NCBI GenBank assembly: GCA_025059235.1
Contig: JANXCV010000003.1
Location: 1 to 64,000 of the forward strand
Length of the DNA: 64,000 nt
Source: Candidatus Calescibacterium sp.
GTDB taxonomy: Bacteria > DRYD01
Direction: 5' to 3'
Shown: one piece after another, positions 1 through 11,606 of the stretch
Layout of the letters: every line of letters begins with the position of its first letter
How positions within the stretch are numbered: position 1 is the first letter of the stretch
The notes under the pieces: generated by a model
The model's input: only the letters and a program-made list of their open reading frames with translations
What the model was told of the DNA's origin: nothing
Databases searched by the model: none
Made by a program: the position numbers and the translations under genes

Positions 1-84
1 CCATTGTACTTTGAGTTAGACAATAATGGTAATTTAGTCATAAGGCAAGATATAGATGTAAATGATATGATCATCCATAAATAA
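1..84 (+). CDS. C-terminal tail of a truncated protein (…PLYFELDNNGNLVIRQDIDVNDMIIHK*)
   Basis: Open frame 1 from the window edge to TAA at 82-84. Confidence 0.5.
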   Translation, partial: PLYFELDNNGNLVIRQDIDVNDMIIHK

Positions 85-589
85 AATAATATGACTGAAG
101 CATTTTTTTCATGTTATGGTTACAGAAAATTTTTAGAGTATGCGAAAAGTTATATAATTCTTCATTTGTATCAAATGAGAGAGTATATCTTTCCCCCAGT
201 GTATAATTTTTTTCTTCGCATTAGGATATATCAGTTACAGTCAAATTTTATCGAAAATTCTAAGCAGAAAAATAAACTCTATTCATGAATATTTCAAAAC
301 TAATAGAAAATATGCCAATGAGATTAATCATTTATTTGATACCCTATGTAAATTTTCCACATGGATTTTGATAGAAATTAGGTAAAATACAGATAGATGA
401 TGTTAATGAGATGCTATTGTAATCAAAAATCTATTAATTTCATAGAAGTTGAACATTATAACTTGAGGGATAAGGCTTATACCTTGTAATAAGTCACTAT
501 AGTATTGGTGCTTTTAGAATTCATGGGAGTTCTAGGGGGATAACTAAGGGTTAGGGGGTGGATCTCTTCAAAATTGGGCTATTTTATTA

Positions 590-1720
590 GGAGAAAAATT
601 TTTTATCTATCACTGTTAACTAAAGTTATCAATGATGGACCTATCATAAGGCTTCTATATTCTTATGTTACTATGAACAGGTTGGGGGACCAAGATATTT
701 ACCCAAGGGATTACTTTCTGATGCCCAAAAAGAATACCTTTTGATATAGATATACAGGATTGCTTTGTACCTGTTCAGGTAGTCAAACAATTCTCTAACG
801 CCGAAATATTGGTAAAGACTTTAGACAGCTTTTTACTAGTGCAAGAGTATCATGAGGAAATTCAGAAACTTTTTTATAGAAATGGTGAAGGTTTACCAGT
901 ATTTCTGGGGTGAAGGAAAAGAATAAAGCTCTGAAAGAGCAAAGAAATTAGATATTTAGAGACTGAAAGAGCACTTTTTCTAATAGCTACCATTTAATTA
1001 TTTTGGTTTAGTAGGAGATGATATGGTTGCATTAAATCTATTTCTTATCCTTCGGATATTCTCCTAAAAAAGAGTAAAAAAAGAGTAATTTGTAAAGAGT
1101 TTTCTGAAATCTGGATTATCAAGATTGGCTAAGACTGGTAATTCTGTTGCTATCTCCTCTTAATGAATATCCTGAAACAATAAACTGTTCTGCCAATGTA
1201 TCTGCTTCTTTCCGCATTATCTTTCTTACCTTTTCGTTCTGAACTTTTTCTAAAGGAATTAGTTCTATTTTTAATCCCTTAGCATCTGAGTAATTTTCCT
1301 TTGGAGTCCAAAGATTAGTGTCAATTACTGCTGGTTCTGTTGTGCATACATTTGGCAAACTGTCTAAACTCATTAGTCCTAAATAAGCATGGGACATGAT
1401 TAAAACATTTTGAACATTTTTATCTCTTATCTTGCTGTACACATAGGCACCTGATCTATAAACATGTGTTATAATTTTTATTCCATTTTGTTTCAATAAA
1501 AATTTTTCTAGTTTCTAAATTTGGGAAAAATGTTTGCTTTATTTGATTCGAGTCGTATGGATATAGAAAAGATAAAGTGGAAGTTTCTAAGAAAATTATT
1601 TACTATATAGTCAATTGTCAGGGGTATTAGTGCTAAGGAAGTAAAGAAGAGATATACGATTAGCTTTGCTTTTTCACAGATGCTTAAGTTAAATTTTTCA
1701 TATCTACTTACACTCATTTT
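590..1720. pseudogene. Degenerate coding remnants (short interrupted ORFs on both strands)
   Basis: Protein-like stretches, e.g. DCFVPVQVVKQFSNAEILVKTLDSFLLVQEYHEEIQKLFY on + strand and the 1119-1496 minus ORF, with no full-length frame. Confidence 0.35.
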
Positions 1721-2308
1721 TTCTCTTCTATTCTACTTCTTCTATTAGAAATACTTTTATGTATTGTATGACTTGATATTTTTCTTTATTTAGAAATCAT
1801 CTTGCCAGACATGAGAAACTTTTATAATATCGTTTATTTTAAAGGGTTTGAAAACTACTATATTTCTTCTGCGTTTGTGTTCTTCTTCAAGCAAAGGATT
1901 GAAGTTTGGATATATACCTATCTAAGGTGAATAAAAAACTTCTTGTCTGTATAGCAGTTATTTATTAGAAGGAGAAGCATTTTGAATATAATAATTATAT
2001 GTTCGTAAGATCAGGGGATAGTATAAATATCGTTAATTTGTGAATAAGGTTTAGTATAATTTTTGCGGTCCAAGACTTTTTAGGCTATCAAGTATGGTGG
2101 GTATCAGCTAATGTTAAGAATGGAAAAGGAGATAAAAATATTGTATGAAAGATTTAAAATTTTGCCTACTTGTACCAGACAAGATCTTTTATTTTCGAAT
2201 AGGTTATTACTGGACAAACATGATGGGAAGAGAAAATATTTTTATGTTTAAAGAAATATTTGGTTCTATAGGAATAGTGAGAAAAGCCTTGATCTTTGAA
2301 TAATACCT

Positions 2309-3288
2309 ATGGCGTTGATAGAGAACAGCAAAGTACTTGTCATTGGTGGAGCTGGTTTTATAGGAAGTTTTGTAGTAGAGGAACTTCTAGCACAAGGAGC
2401 ACGAGAAGTAGTAATTTATGACAATTTTTCGAGGGAAAGAATAGATAACATCAAGGAATACTTGCGGGATCCGAGGTGTTATATTTTCCCCTATGGAGGG
2501 GATATAAGAGATTTGGATATTCTTGATAAGGCTTTTGAAGGGGTAGATTATGTTTTTCATCTTGCTGCTATGTGGTTGCTACATTGTATGGATTTTCCAA
2601 GAACTGCTTTTGAGGTCAATATTTACGGGACGTTTAACGTCCTGGAAATGTGTGTTAAACATAAAGTAGAAAAATTAATTTTCAGTTCTTCTGCTTCGGT
2701 GTACGGAGACGCTGTTGAGATACCCATGACTGAGAACCATACCTTTAATAATAAGAATTTTTACGGTGCTACTAAAATTGCTGGAGAAGCTATGATTACT
2801 TCTTTTCATTATAGATACGGCTTGAATGCTATTGGACTGAGATACATGAATATATATGGTCCAAGGCAAGATGAGAAAGGAGTTTATACCGGTGTAATTC
2901 CTACTATTCTGAAAAGGATAGATCGTGATGAACCTATAGTTATTAACGGTGATGGATCACAAGCGTGTGATTTTGTCTACGTTAAGGATGCTGCACATGC
3001 TAACATATGTGCCTTGAAATCAGATGTAAATTTTGGGTTTTACAATGTTGCTACAGGAGTTCAAACAACCATAAAACAGCTAGTTGATACTATTCTGGAT
3101 TTAACGGGATCAGAGGTAGATGTCATATATAGGCCGTATGAGGCTGGCGATGAAAGGCAGTTCGTGAAAAATCGTATAGGTTGCCCCTTGAAAGCACAAA
3201 AAGAATTGGGATTCAAATCAAGTATTCTCTGCGAGAGGGACTAAAAGAGTATATGAAATGGAGAAAAAATCTTAATAAAGATCATTAA
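2309..3288 (+). pseudogene. NAD-dependent epimerase/dehydratase (UDP-sugar epimerase-like), C-terminus frameshifted
   Basis: Rossmann GGAGFIGS, YGATK motif; conserved tail YSLREGLKEYMKWRKN continues in a different frame after about 3222. Confidence 0.8.
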
Positions 3289-3337
3289 AAGAATTTGAAA
3301 GAATAAAAAACAGGTAGCGTTAATGAATTATGAATCC

Positions 3338-5163
3338 ATGTGTGGTATTTGTGGTGTAATTAGTATTTGGAACAAATTGGTCAATGTTGATATAGTAAAT
3401 GATATGGTTGATATTCTTGCTCATCGTGGACCTGATGATAGTGGATATCTTTTCTTTCATACTGGAGCTAGACATAACCCAAATATCTCTTTCTATTTAA
3501 ACTTAACCGATGAAGAATTTATGAAAATTAACTCTACCCTAAGTTCAAGACAGTCGGATGAAGTTCAAAAAGAGCTTCATGAACATGATTATGACTTGTT
3601 TTTAGGCTTTAGACGATTAGCTATACTGGATCTATCTTCGGCCGGACATCAACTTTACGGAGAAATATACAACTACTTGGAACTAAAAAACGAACTTAAA
3701 AATTACGGACATAGATTTAAAAGTAAAACAGATACTGAAGTAATTATGTACGCTTTTGTACAGTGGGGTATAGAATGTATAAAAAAGTTTAATGGTATGT
3801 TTGCTTTTGCACTATACGATAAAATAAAGACATGTTAGAATACTTTACTTTTCAGAATTTTTACACTAACAGAACTTTGTATAAGGATATTTTCATTTTG
3901 GAACCAGGTAAATACCTCGAGCTTGATTTATTAAGTAGAGAATTGGGTATTTACGAATATTGGGATTTTGATTTCTTTTCTTTTGTTGATTTTTCGAAAA
4001 AGGAGGAGACAGTATTAGAGCTTACTGGTGTGTTTCAATCAGTTATAAAGAGGCAACTATTATCTGATGTTGAGGTTGGAAGTTATCTAAGTGGGGGAAT
4101 TGATACAGGATTGATAGTTGCTTTTGCATCTAAATTTTACAGATCAAGCCCACTTAAAACTTTTACCATCGAGTTTGATATGAATAGCGTCAGCGGATTA
4201 GAAATAGGAATTGATGAGAGAAACGTATCGGAGTACATATCTTATCTTTTTTCTACCGAGCATTATGAAATGGTCTTGAAGGCTGGCGATATGGAAAGAT
4301 GTCTTGAAAAGTTGGTTTATCATTTGGAAGAGCCCAATGTGGGACAAAGTTATCCAAACTTTTATGCTTCAGAAAAATTCGTAAAGGTAGTTTTAGGAGG
4401 AGTAGGAGGTGATGAACTCTTTGGAGGATACACGTGGAGGTATATGAATTTCTATAACTCAAATACTCTGAATGAATTCATCAGTAGTTATTTTAGATAT
4501 TGGCAAAGATTACTAAGTTTTAACGATCTGTCAAAAGTATTTCAACCGATTATCAAAGACGTAGATAGTACGATTATAAAGGACGTTTTTATATCTGTTT
4601 TGAAGAAGCAGATTGAAAATATAGGAAGGAGAAAAATTAGTTATGAAGAGACGTTTTTGTTAGCTCTATACTTTGAGGTAAAGACTTTCCTTCACGGTTT
4701 ATTGGTTGTTGGAGATAAACTTTCTATGGCTCATAGTATTGAAGAAAGGGTTCCATATTTGGACAACGAGATTATTGATTTAGCCTTGCGGATACCGCCT
4801 TCCCTGAAAATACTCAATTATAAGCTTAAAAATACAGAACATACTGATGAAAACCTACAGCAAGAAAATACTCATGGAAAGTATATTTTGAGAGTTTTGG
4901 CAAAAAGGGTAATAGGGGGTAAAGTTTCGGAACTCAAAAAGCGGGGATTTTCTGCACCCGATAGCAGTTGGTTCAGAGGAGAAAGCATCAATTTCGTTAA
5001 AAAAGTTCTTCTAGATACAAAAGCAAGAATATATAATTTCATGGATAGGAAATACGTTAATCTGCTTCTTGAAGAGCATTTTAGTGGTAAAAAGAATAGA
5101 AGGTTACTAATATGGAGCTTGCTGTACTTTGAGTATTGGCTAAAGATATACGCCAAACTATGA
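3338..5163 (+). pseudogene. asnB: Asparagine synthase (glutamine-hydrolysing), split and internally deleted
   Basis: MCGICGV start, HRGPDD, GEIYNY in ORF 3323-3838; SGGID, GGVGGDELFGGY in ORF 3832-5163; the segment linking the two domains is missing. Confidence 0.8.
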
Positions 5164-5924
5164 TATTAGTAATATGTCCTGTTTACAATGAACAGAATAA
5201 CATATTACCTTTTGTTTCCCGTATACTGAGATACGTAAATAGTAGAGTAAATTTTCTCTTTATGGAGGATAATTCTGAAGACTTGACGAGAAAAATATGC
5301 AGGTATATTAGTGAAAATCTTCCCTTTTCTTTGAGAAATAAGATTTTTTTTGTTTTTAATGAAGGTAATTTAGGATATGGTGAGAATTTACTTAAAGGAT
5401 TTTCATTTGCTTTGGAGAGAAGCTATGAAGTGATTTTGACCATAGATTGTGATTTTCAGCACTTACCTTCGTATTTACCCCTATTTTTTTCTTTATCGAA
5501 GAAGTATGATTTTGTAACTGGCACGAGGTACTCTTACAACAGTGCTCTTTTAAGTGAAAGAAATTTTTATAGATACATGATAAATCGTAAGTTAGTTAGT
5601 TTTTTAAAGAGTTTGTATGGTATATCTGTTTCGGATTTTTTCTGTGGATTTAGATCTTATAGAAAAAGACTTTTAGAGAATATTTTTGATAACCTTATGA
5701 AGTTTAAAGGATTGACCAATATTAATTTTTCGTATGATCTACCGATCTACTTATGGGTAGAAATATTGAATTTTACTCTGAATATAAAAGAAATCCCTAT
5801 TCCTTTTATTTTCTTTGAAGATAGGATTTTTAAAGGTTTTGGTTCAGAAGTTCTAAGGAGTCATTACGATAGACTGAAAATATACATTGATTCGTTTGTT
5901 AAATATTATAGCATGAGGAGGTAA
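5160..5924 (+). CDS. Family 2 glycosyltransferase (dolichyl-phosphate mannosyltransferase-like)
   Basis: ILVICPVYNEQNN, DCDFQHLP; start chosen at ATG overlapping the upstream stop. Confidence 0.75.
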   Translation: MILVICPVYNEQNNILPFVSRILRYVNSRVNFLFMEDNSEDLTRKICRYISENLPFSLRNKIFFVFNEGNLGYGENLLKGFSFALERSYEVILTIDCDFQHLPSYLPLFFSLSKKYDFVTGTRYSYNSALLSERNFYRYMINRKLVSFLKSLYGISVSDFFCGFRSYRKRLLENIFDNLMKFKGLTNINFSYDLPIYLWVEILNFTLNIKEIPIPFIFFEDRIFKGFGSEVLRSHYDRLKIYIDSFVKYYSMRR

Positions 5925-5929
5925 TCGTT

Positions 5930-7147
5930 ATGAAAAGGTTAATATTTACGGGATTTATTTATCTTATATTTCTTTTTGTTATGTTTTTTTTGAGTTCTTG
6001 CGAAAAGCACACGGAGAATAAAGATAAAATAATTTTTTGGACTTCTTCTATGAAACCCTATTTTACTGAATATATTGAGGGGATTATAAAGGATTTTGAG
6101 CAGATTTATAATGTAGACATCGAATGGCAGGATTATCCGTTGGATTCTATATACCAGAAGATATTAGCTAATTTTGGTACTGATCTGGCTCCCGATGTCG
6201 TCAATGTCAATCCTCAACTAGTCTCGGGATTATACAAGCAGAAAATGATAGTTGATATCTCTGTCTATGACAGTGAGATAGAAAAATTATTCTTCAGAAA
6301 TTTAATCGCTGGCTGTAAAATACACGGCAAACTAGTAGCTATACCTTGGTATTCTTCAACAAAAATGCTAGTATTCAATAAGAAAATATTTGATTTTTCT
6401 AAGGAGAAGATTGATGATTACAGGGATTTTTTAGAAATACTTAAAAAGATAAAACAGGAGAAAGGAGTTTATGGATTCTATCCATTTCTTAAGTTTGAAC
6501 AGGATATGCTAGGATTGGGACTGATTAAAGATCCAAAGGATCCATTCAACGACAAAGTTATCGAATTCTTTAGTGATTTGAGAAATTATAGAGAATATCT
6601 TCCATCAGGTTTTTTAGTTTCTTCTGTTGATGTTGCTTACTCGATGTACAAGGATGGTAAAGTGGCGTCTATTTTGATAGGTCCACAGTTTTTGTATAGA
6701 ATAAAGAGAGAAAATCCTGCATTATATGCAGATACATCTGTTGTTTTGTTTTTCTTCAAGAACTATCCTGTAACTTTGATGAGCTTAAGTGTAGTTAATA
6801 ATCGTAGTATAGACAGAATAAACAATTCTATAAAATTTATAAGATTCTTAACTAGTTTTAAAAATCAGAATGAGCTTTTCAAAATAGTTCCTGTTATGCC
6901 GAGTGTGGAGGGGAACTACTCGTTTGAGGATCAAGATAAGCTTATGGAAATGGTAAAGAAAAAGATGATAGAAATATTCCCCAAAAGTAGCGTGTTTGAT
7001 TTATACTTTTACGATGTTATTTCAGATCCTGTTGTTAGAACTAACATTTTCAAGAATTTTATCAACGATGTTTTCAATACTTCTTATAGTATGGAATATA
7101 TTCAAAATCATTATAGAAGGAAATGGATTGAAAGTATAGAAAAATAG
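5930..7147 (+). CDS. Extracellular solute-binding lipoprotein (ABC sugar-binding type)
   Basis: Lipobox-like LSSC at N-terminus; IIFWTSS…FEQIYNVDIEWQDYP…APDVVNVNP pattern of family 1 binding proteins. Confidence 0.75.
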   Translation: MKRLIFTGFIYLIFLFVMFFLSSCEKHTENKDKIIFWTSSMKPYFTEYIEGIIKDFEQIYNVDIEWQDYPLDSIYQKILANFGTDLAPDVVNVNPQLVSGLYKQKMIVDISVYDSEIEKLFFRNLIAGCKIHGKLVAIPWYSSTKMLVFNKKIFDFSKEKIDDYRDFLEILKKIKQEKGVYGFYPFLKFEQDMLGLGLIKDPKDPFNDKVIEFFSDLRNYREYLPSGFLVSSVDVAYSMYKDGKVASILIGPQFLYRIKRENPALYADTSVVLFFFKNYPVTLMSLSVVNNRSIDRINNSIKFIRFLTSFKNQNELFKIVPVMPSVEGNYSFEDQDKLMEMVKKKMIEIFPKSSVFDLYFYDVISDPVVRTNIFKNFINDVFNTSYSMEYIQNHYRRKWIESIEK

Positions 7148-7242
7148 ACGAAGATAATTGTAGGATTAGCTATAATTTTTGTTGAATATATTCAGTATGG
7201 AGCAAAATTATTTAATTTTTATGAAGGATGGGGGGATAGATT

Positions 7243-7557
7243 GTGTCTAAGCTACCAAGAATAAGAATAAAAATGTTAAGCTGGGATCATAAGCTATTAG
7301 ATCAGTCAGTGAACAAAATAGTTGATATTGCATTAGGAACGGGGGCCACCATTTCTGGACCAGTTTACTTACCCGTGAAGAGAAGAGTATTTTGTATAAC
7401 CAGATCTCCACACGTAGATAAAAGATCAGGAGAACATTTCGAAATTAGAATCCATAAGAGATTGATAGATTTAGTGAATTATACTCCGAAAACCATAGAA
7501 GAGATAAAGAAAATGGAAATACCAGCAGGAGTAGAAGTATTTATAAAAACCCTATGA
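7243..7557 (+). CDS. rpsJ: 30S ribosomal protein S10
   Basis: Characteristic IRIKMLSWDHKLLDQSV…GPVYLPVKRRVFCITRSPHVDKRSGEHFEIR; GTG start. Confidence 0.97.
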   Translation: MSKLPRIRIKMLSWDHKLLDQSVNKIVDIALGTGATISGPVYLPVKRRVFCITRSPHVDKRSGEHFEIRIHKRLIDLVNYTPKTIEEIKKMEIPAGVEVFIKTL

Positions 7558-8795
7558 TTCAAAATCCATTTAGATCTTTTAAGAGCAATCTATATCTATC
7601 CTATTGGATATTCAATACTTTTTCTCTGCTTGGCACTTGGGTCGATTTTACTCTAAGACAATGGATGATAGTAGAGATGATAAAAAATGAAAAAATAGCT
7701 TTGCAGTATGTTGGGGTATATAATCTTGCAAAATTCATCCCCTCAGCTTTTTTATCTTTTTTAGCTGGATATCTGTCCGATAGGTTCAACTCAAGAACTA
7801 TTTTGGTATTGATAATGATGATTGACTTTTTGAATGCTTGTATTATTTCTTACCTTGTTTTTACTAATAACCTGAATGTATTGAACTTTTTAGTTTTAGC
7901 TGTGTTTTCAGGAATAACAAGCAGCCTTTATTTTCCTACAAGGAGTAAGTTCATAAATATGCTTGCAGAAAATAAGGGAGATATTCCTAGTTTTTTCAGT
8001 TTGCAGGGAGTTTCCTTTAATCTTTCGAGAATAATTGCTCCTCTGATTGCTGGATATTTATCGAGGAATTTTGGTTTTGTCTGGGGATTTGTATTCAATG
8101 CTATCTCTTTCATACCCATCATAGTATACTTAATCACAATAAAGGATAATCATTTAAAATATCCAAGAAACCGTGGTCTGAGTACTGAAACGGAAAACCA
8201 AAATAATCTTTTAAATAATCTGAGAAGGACAATAGAGTATATAAATTCAAACGGTAAGATAAAAAAATGTTTCTATGGTACATTTACGGTTAACTTTTGG
8301 GGAGTGTCATTAGTATCTTTCTTGCAGGTTTTTACAAAGGAAATCTTGGGAGCTAATATAAACTTCTTTTCAATCTTAATGTCTGTTTTGGGACTCGGAG
8401 CTGTAATTGGAGCTTTTTTGGTAGCTTCAACCAGTTACCAAGTTATACTCAATTTCAGAGAAGAATTTTTAATCTTGACTTATGGATTACTTATTTTTCT
8501 CTTGTCTATATTTCCAAACTTTTGCTTGGCAATTATTTTCTTCATTGGTGTCTTGCAAGCTTTAATTTTTGGATTTATTAATAATAAGCTACACCTTTTA
8601 ACGGATAGTGTTATTTTGGGTAAAGTGATGGGTATATATTCAATGTTTAATATCTCGCTTTACTACTTTGGTGCTTTTTGTCTTTCCTATATTGGATACT
8701 TTTTGGGAATTCTGAATCTATTTAAAATTGTTTCCATTTTCATTATTTTGTCCGCTATACTGATTGGAATAAACGTAAAGGAGGGAAAAGTATGA
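7554..8795 (+). CDS. MFS transporter (EntS/MFS_3-like)
   Basis: Multiple TM segments, LAGYLSDRFNSRTIL MFS motif; ATGA overlaps on both sides. Confidence 0.85.
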   Translation: MIQNPFRSFKSNLYLSYWIFNTFSLLGTWVDFTLRQWMIVEMIKNEKIALQYVGVYNLAKFIPSAFLSFLAGYLSDRFNSRTILVLIMMIDFLNACIISYLVFTNNLNVLNFLVLAVFSGITSSLYFPTRSKFINMLAENKGDIPSFFSLQGVSFNLSRIIAPLIAGYLSRNFGFVWGFVFNAISFIPIIVYLITIKDNHLKYPRNRGLSTETENQNNLLNNLRRTIEYINSNGKIKKCFYGTFTVNFWGVSLVSFLQVFTKEILGANINFFSILMSVLGLGAVIGAFLVASTSYQVILNFREEFLILTYGLLIFLLSIFPNFCLAIIFFIGVLQALIFGFINNKLHLLTDSVILGKVMGIYSMFNISLYYFGAFCLSYIGYFLGILNLFKIVSIFIILSAILIGINVKEGKV

Positions 8796-9412
8796 AGGAA
8801 GTGAAAATAGGGATTTTAGGAATAAAGATTGGTATGACAGAAATATATCAGGATAACGAGCTTATTCCAGTGACTGCCATAATGGCTGGACCATGTAAGG
8901 TTATAGATATCAAAACTCCTGAAAAAGATGGTTACTACGCTTTAAAAGTGGGGTTTATAAAAACCGATAACTTAAACAAGCCTAGTAGTGGGGTTTTTAA
9001 AAAAGTAGGGGAGAAGTTTAAAATAGTTGCAGAAATAAGAGTAAACCAAGAAACGGCTTCTAAATACAAAATAGGTGATGTATTAGATGTAAATGTGTTT
9101 AACAAAAACGATATCGTGAATGTTACTGGTTATACAAAAGGTAGAGGGTTTACAGGAATGATAAAGAGATGGAATGCTTCTAGAGGACCTATGTCACATG
9201 GTAGTAAACATCATAGGAAACCCGGTAGTAATGCCACTTCAAGAATAGGACCTACCAGACCAGGTAAAAGAAGACCGGGTAGATATGGAAATGAAAAAGT
9301 AACTATAAGAAACCTTAAAGTCATAGATATTTTACCAGATAAGAATATAATACTGATCAAAGGTGGAGTACCAGGAGCGAAAAATTCGCTGGTAAAGATA
9401 GTTAAAAATTAA
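8792..9412 (+). CDS. rplC: 50S ribosomal protein L3
   Basis: LGIKIGMTEIY…TKGRGFTGMIKRW…GPMSHGSKHHRKPGS. Confidence 0.97.
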   Translation: MKEVKIGILGIKIGMTEIYQDNELIPVTAIMAGPCKVIDIKTPEKDGYYALKVGFIKTDNLNKPSSGVFKKVGEKFKIVAEIRVNQETASKYKIGDVLDVNVFNKNDIVNVTGYTKGRGFTGMIKRWNASRGPMSHGSKHHRKPGSNATSRIGPTRPGKRRPGRYGNEKVTIRNLKVIDILPDKNIILIKGGVPGAKNSLVKIVKN

Positions 9413-9426
9413 AGAGGTGGTTTAAT

Positions 9427-10119
9427 ATGCAAAAGGAGGTAAAAATATATAAAATAGATCAGGAGATAACTCCGGTAGATAAAATAATGATCTCATTCTT
9501 AAGGGAACCTTCTGTACATCACCTTCATAAGCATTTGGTTTTGCAGTGGTCGAATAGACGTCTGGGTACTGTTTCTACAAAGAGGAGAGGAGAGGTTCGT
9601 GGTGGTGGTAGAAAACCCTGGCCACAAAAACACACCGGTAGAGCACGACATGGAAGCATAAGATCCCCTCTCTGGAGAAAAGGAGGAGTCGTTTTTGGAC
9701 CTAAACCCCGAGACTGGAGTATCAAAATGAACAAAAAAGAAAGAAAACTAGCCCTATACTCACTTATATACACTAAAATAGATGATTTCATCGTTCTGGA
9801 TGATTATAAAATCCAAGAATGTAAAACAAAAGTTGTAAAATCTATGCTTGATCTTATAGAAAAAGACTTTGGAAAAATCAAAAAAGTAGTGATCATGTAT
9901 GCAGAAAAAGACCAAAATGTAGAAAATCTGATAAAAAGTGCTAGAAATATCGAAAAGGTTAGAAAAATACTCAAAGCAAATAATATTAATGTAGAGGATC
10001 TGTTGAGTGCTGATAAAGTAATTATGGATAAAAAGTCGTTACTAGTTTTGAAAGAGCTCTTTGTTGACTATATTAACAAGGAGGTAGAAGAACGTGAACA
10101 AGCAGCAGTCAAAGCTTAG
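9427..10119 (+). CDS. rplD: 50S ribosomal protein L4
   Basis: TKRRGEVRGGGRKPWPQKHTGRARHGSIRSPLWRKGGVVFGPKPRD. Confidence 0.97.
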   Translation: MQKEVKIYKIDQEITPVDKIMISFLREPSVHHLHKHLVLQWSNRRLGTVSTKRRGEVRGGGRKPWPQKHTGRARHGSIRSPLWRKGGVVFGPKPRDWSIKMNKKERKLALYSLIYTKIDDFIVLDDYKIQECKTKVVKSMLDLIEKDFGKIKKVVIMYAEKDQNVENLIKSARNIEKVRKILKANNINVEDLLSADKVIMDKKSLLVLKELFVDYINKEVEEREQAAVKA

Positions 10120-10450
10120 AAAAGTTAAACTCCCACCATCAGAAATTATACTAAATCCAGTCCTTAGTGAAAAAGCTATAAGAATAATGAATCAGACCAA
10201 ATTGAAGAAATACGTATTCAAAGTTTTGAAATCAGCTAATAAAACTGATATCAAAGAAGCCGTGGAAAAGTTGTTTGATGTAAAAGTTCACAAAGTCAAC
10301 ATCATTAATATTCCCTCCAAAACTAAATACTATAGATATAGGTATAAATATCACAAGCCTTCTTATAAAAAAGCTGTTGTCACTCTGAAAGAAGGATACA
10401 ATATACCAAGTATAGACTCTTCAATAGAAAAAGAGAAAACGAGGGAGTGA
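10094..10450 (+). CDS. rplW: 50S ribosomal protein L23
   Basis: IILNPVLSEKAIRIM…YVFKVLKSANKTDIKEAVEKLFDVKV; GTG start overlapping rplD. Confidence 0.95.
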   Translation: MNKQQSKLRKVKLPPSEIILNPVLSEKAIRIMNQTKLKKYVFKVLKSANKTDIKEAVEKLFDVKVHKVNIINIPSKTKYYRYRYKYHKPSYKKAVVTLKEGYNIPSIDSSIEKEKTRE

Positions 10451-10457
10451 ATAGTAT

Positions 10458-11288
10458 ATGATAAAGAAAACTAATCCTACTTCGCCAGGCAGAAGGTTTA
10501 CAACGTATCACGATTTTAAACAAGTACTGACTACTGATGAACCCTACAAGCCTTTAACTGTTATAAAAAAACCCAAGGCAGGAAGAAATAATCAAGGAAA
10601 AATAACTGTCAGATTCAGATGCGGAGGACATAAAAAAAGAATAAGGATAATAGACTTTAAAAGGGATAAAGATAACATCCCAGCAGTAGTTAAAACTATT
10701 GAATATGATCCAAATAGGAGTGCTTGGATTTCTCTGGTCGAATATGCAGATGGAGAAAAGAGATATATATTGGCTCCAGAAGGAATAAAGGTAGGAGATA
10801 CAATAATGTCAGGAGAAGACGTAGAAATAAAAATTGGTAACTGTTTACCTTTAGGTAGTATTCCTGTTGGAACGTTTATCCATAACATTGAACTGTATCC
10901 TGGTAGGGGAGGGCAACTTGCCAGAGCTGCCGGAAGTGTAGCCCAACTAATAGGAAAAGAGGGAGATTATGGTATAGTAAGACTACCATCAGGAGAGATA
11001 AGAAAAATAAACCTAAAATGCAGAGCTACAATAGGTAGAGTCTCAAACCCCGATCATTCGAATATCGTCATAGGCAAAGCCGGAAGGAATATTCATAAAG
11101 GTTGGAGACCTCATGTAAGAGGTAGTTGTATGAACGTCGTGGACCATCCTCATGGAGGGGGTGAAGGAAGAACTCACCCAGGTAGACCAAGTGTAACTCC
11201 ATGGGGTAAACCAACCGTCGGATACAAAACAAGAAAGAAAAAGAAACCATCAAACAGGTTTATTATATCCAGAAGAAGTAAAAAATAG
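10458..11288 (+). CDS. rplB: 50S ribosomal protein L2
   Basis: [26 protein letters not shown]…[37 protein letters not shown]. Confidence 0.97.
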   Translation: MIKKTNPTSPGRRFTTYHDFKQVLTTDEPYKPLTVIKKPKAGRNNQGKITVRFRCGGHKKRIRIIDFKRDKDNIPAVVKTIEYDPNRSAWISLVEYADGEKRYILAPEGIKVGDTIMSGEDVEIKIGNCLPLGSIPVGTFIHNIELYPGRGGQLARAAGSVAQLIGKEGDYGIVRLPSGEIRKINLKCRATIGRVSNPDHSNIVIGKAGRNIHKGWRPHVRGSCMNVVDHPHGGGEGRTHPGRPSVTPWGKPTVGYKTRKKKKPSNRFIISRRSKK

Positions 11289-11309
11289 ATAACATAATGG
11301 AGGTTGGGT

Positions 11310-11591
11310 ATGGGTAGAAGTAGTAAAAAAGGACCATACGTAGACCCAAAATTATACAAAAAAGTCCTAAAGGCAAAGGAGAAGGGAGAGAAAGTCATAA
11401 AGACTTGGTCTAGGAGAAGTACAATAGTTCCTGAAATGGTAGGACTTACTTTTTTGGTGCATAACGGTAAAGGACATGTTCCAGTTTATGTAACTGAACA
11501 AATGGTTAATCATAAACTTGGTGAATTTGCTCCTACCAGAACATTTAGAGGACATCCCGATAAGAAAGCAGCAAAAGCTCCCAAAAAATAG
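11310..11591 (+). CDS. rpsS: 30S ribosomal protein S19
   Basis: [15 protein letters not shown]…[51 protein letters not shown]. Confidence 0.96.
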   Translation: MGRSSKKGPYVDPKLYKKVLKAKEKGEKVIKTWSRRSTIVPEMVGLTFLVHNGKGHVPVYVTEQMVNHKLGEFAPTRTFRGHPDKKAAKAPKK

Positions 11592-11606
11592 GTAAGGAGG
11601 ACTACT

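Noticed and set aside
9525-9791. Minus-strand ORF antisense to rplD
   Set aside because: Covers highly conserved L4 coding sequence; by-product ORF
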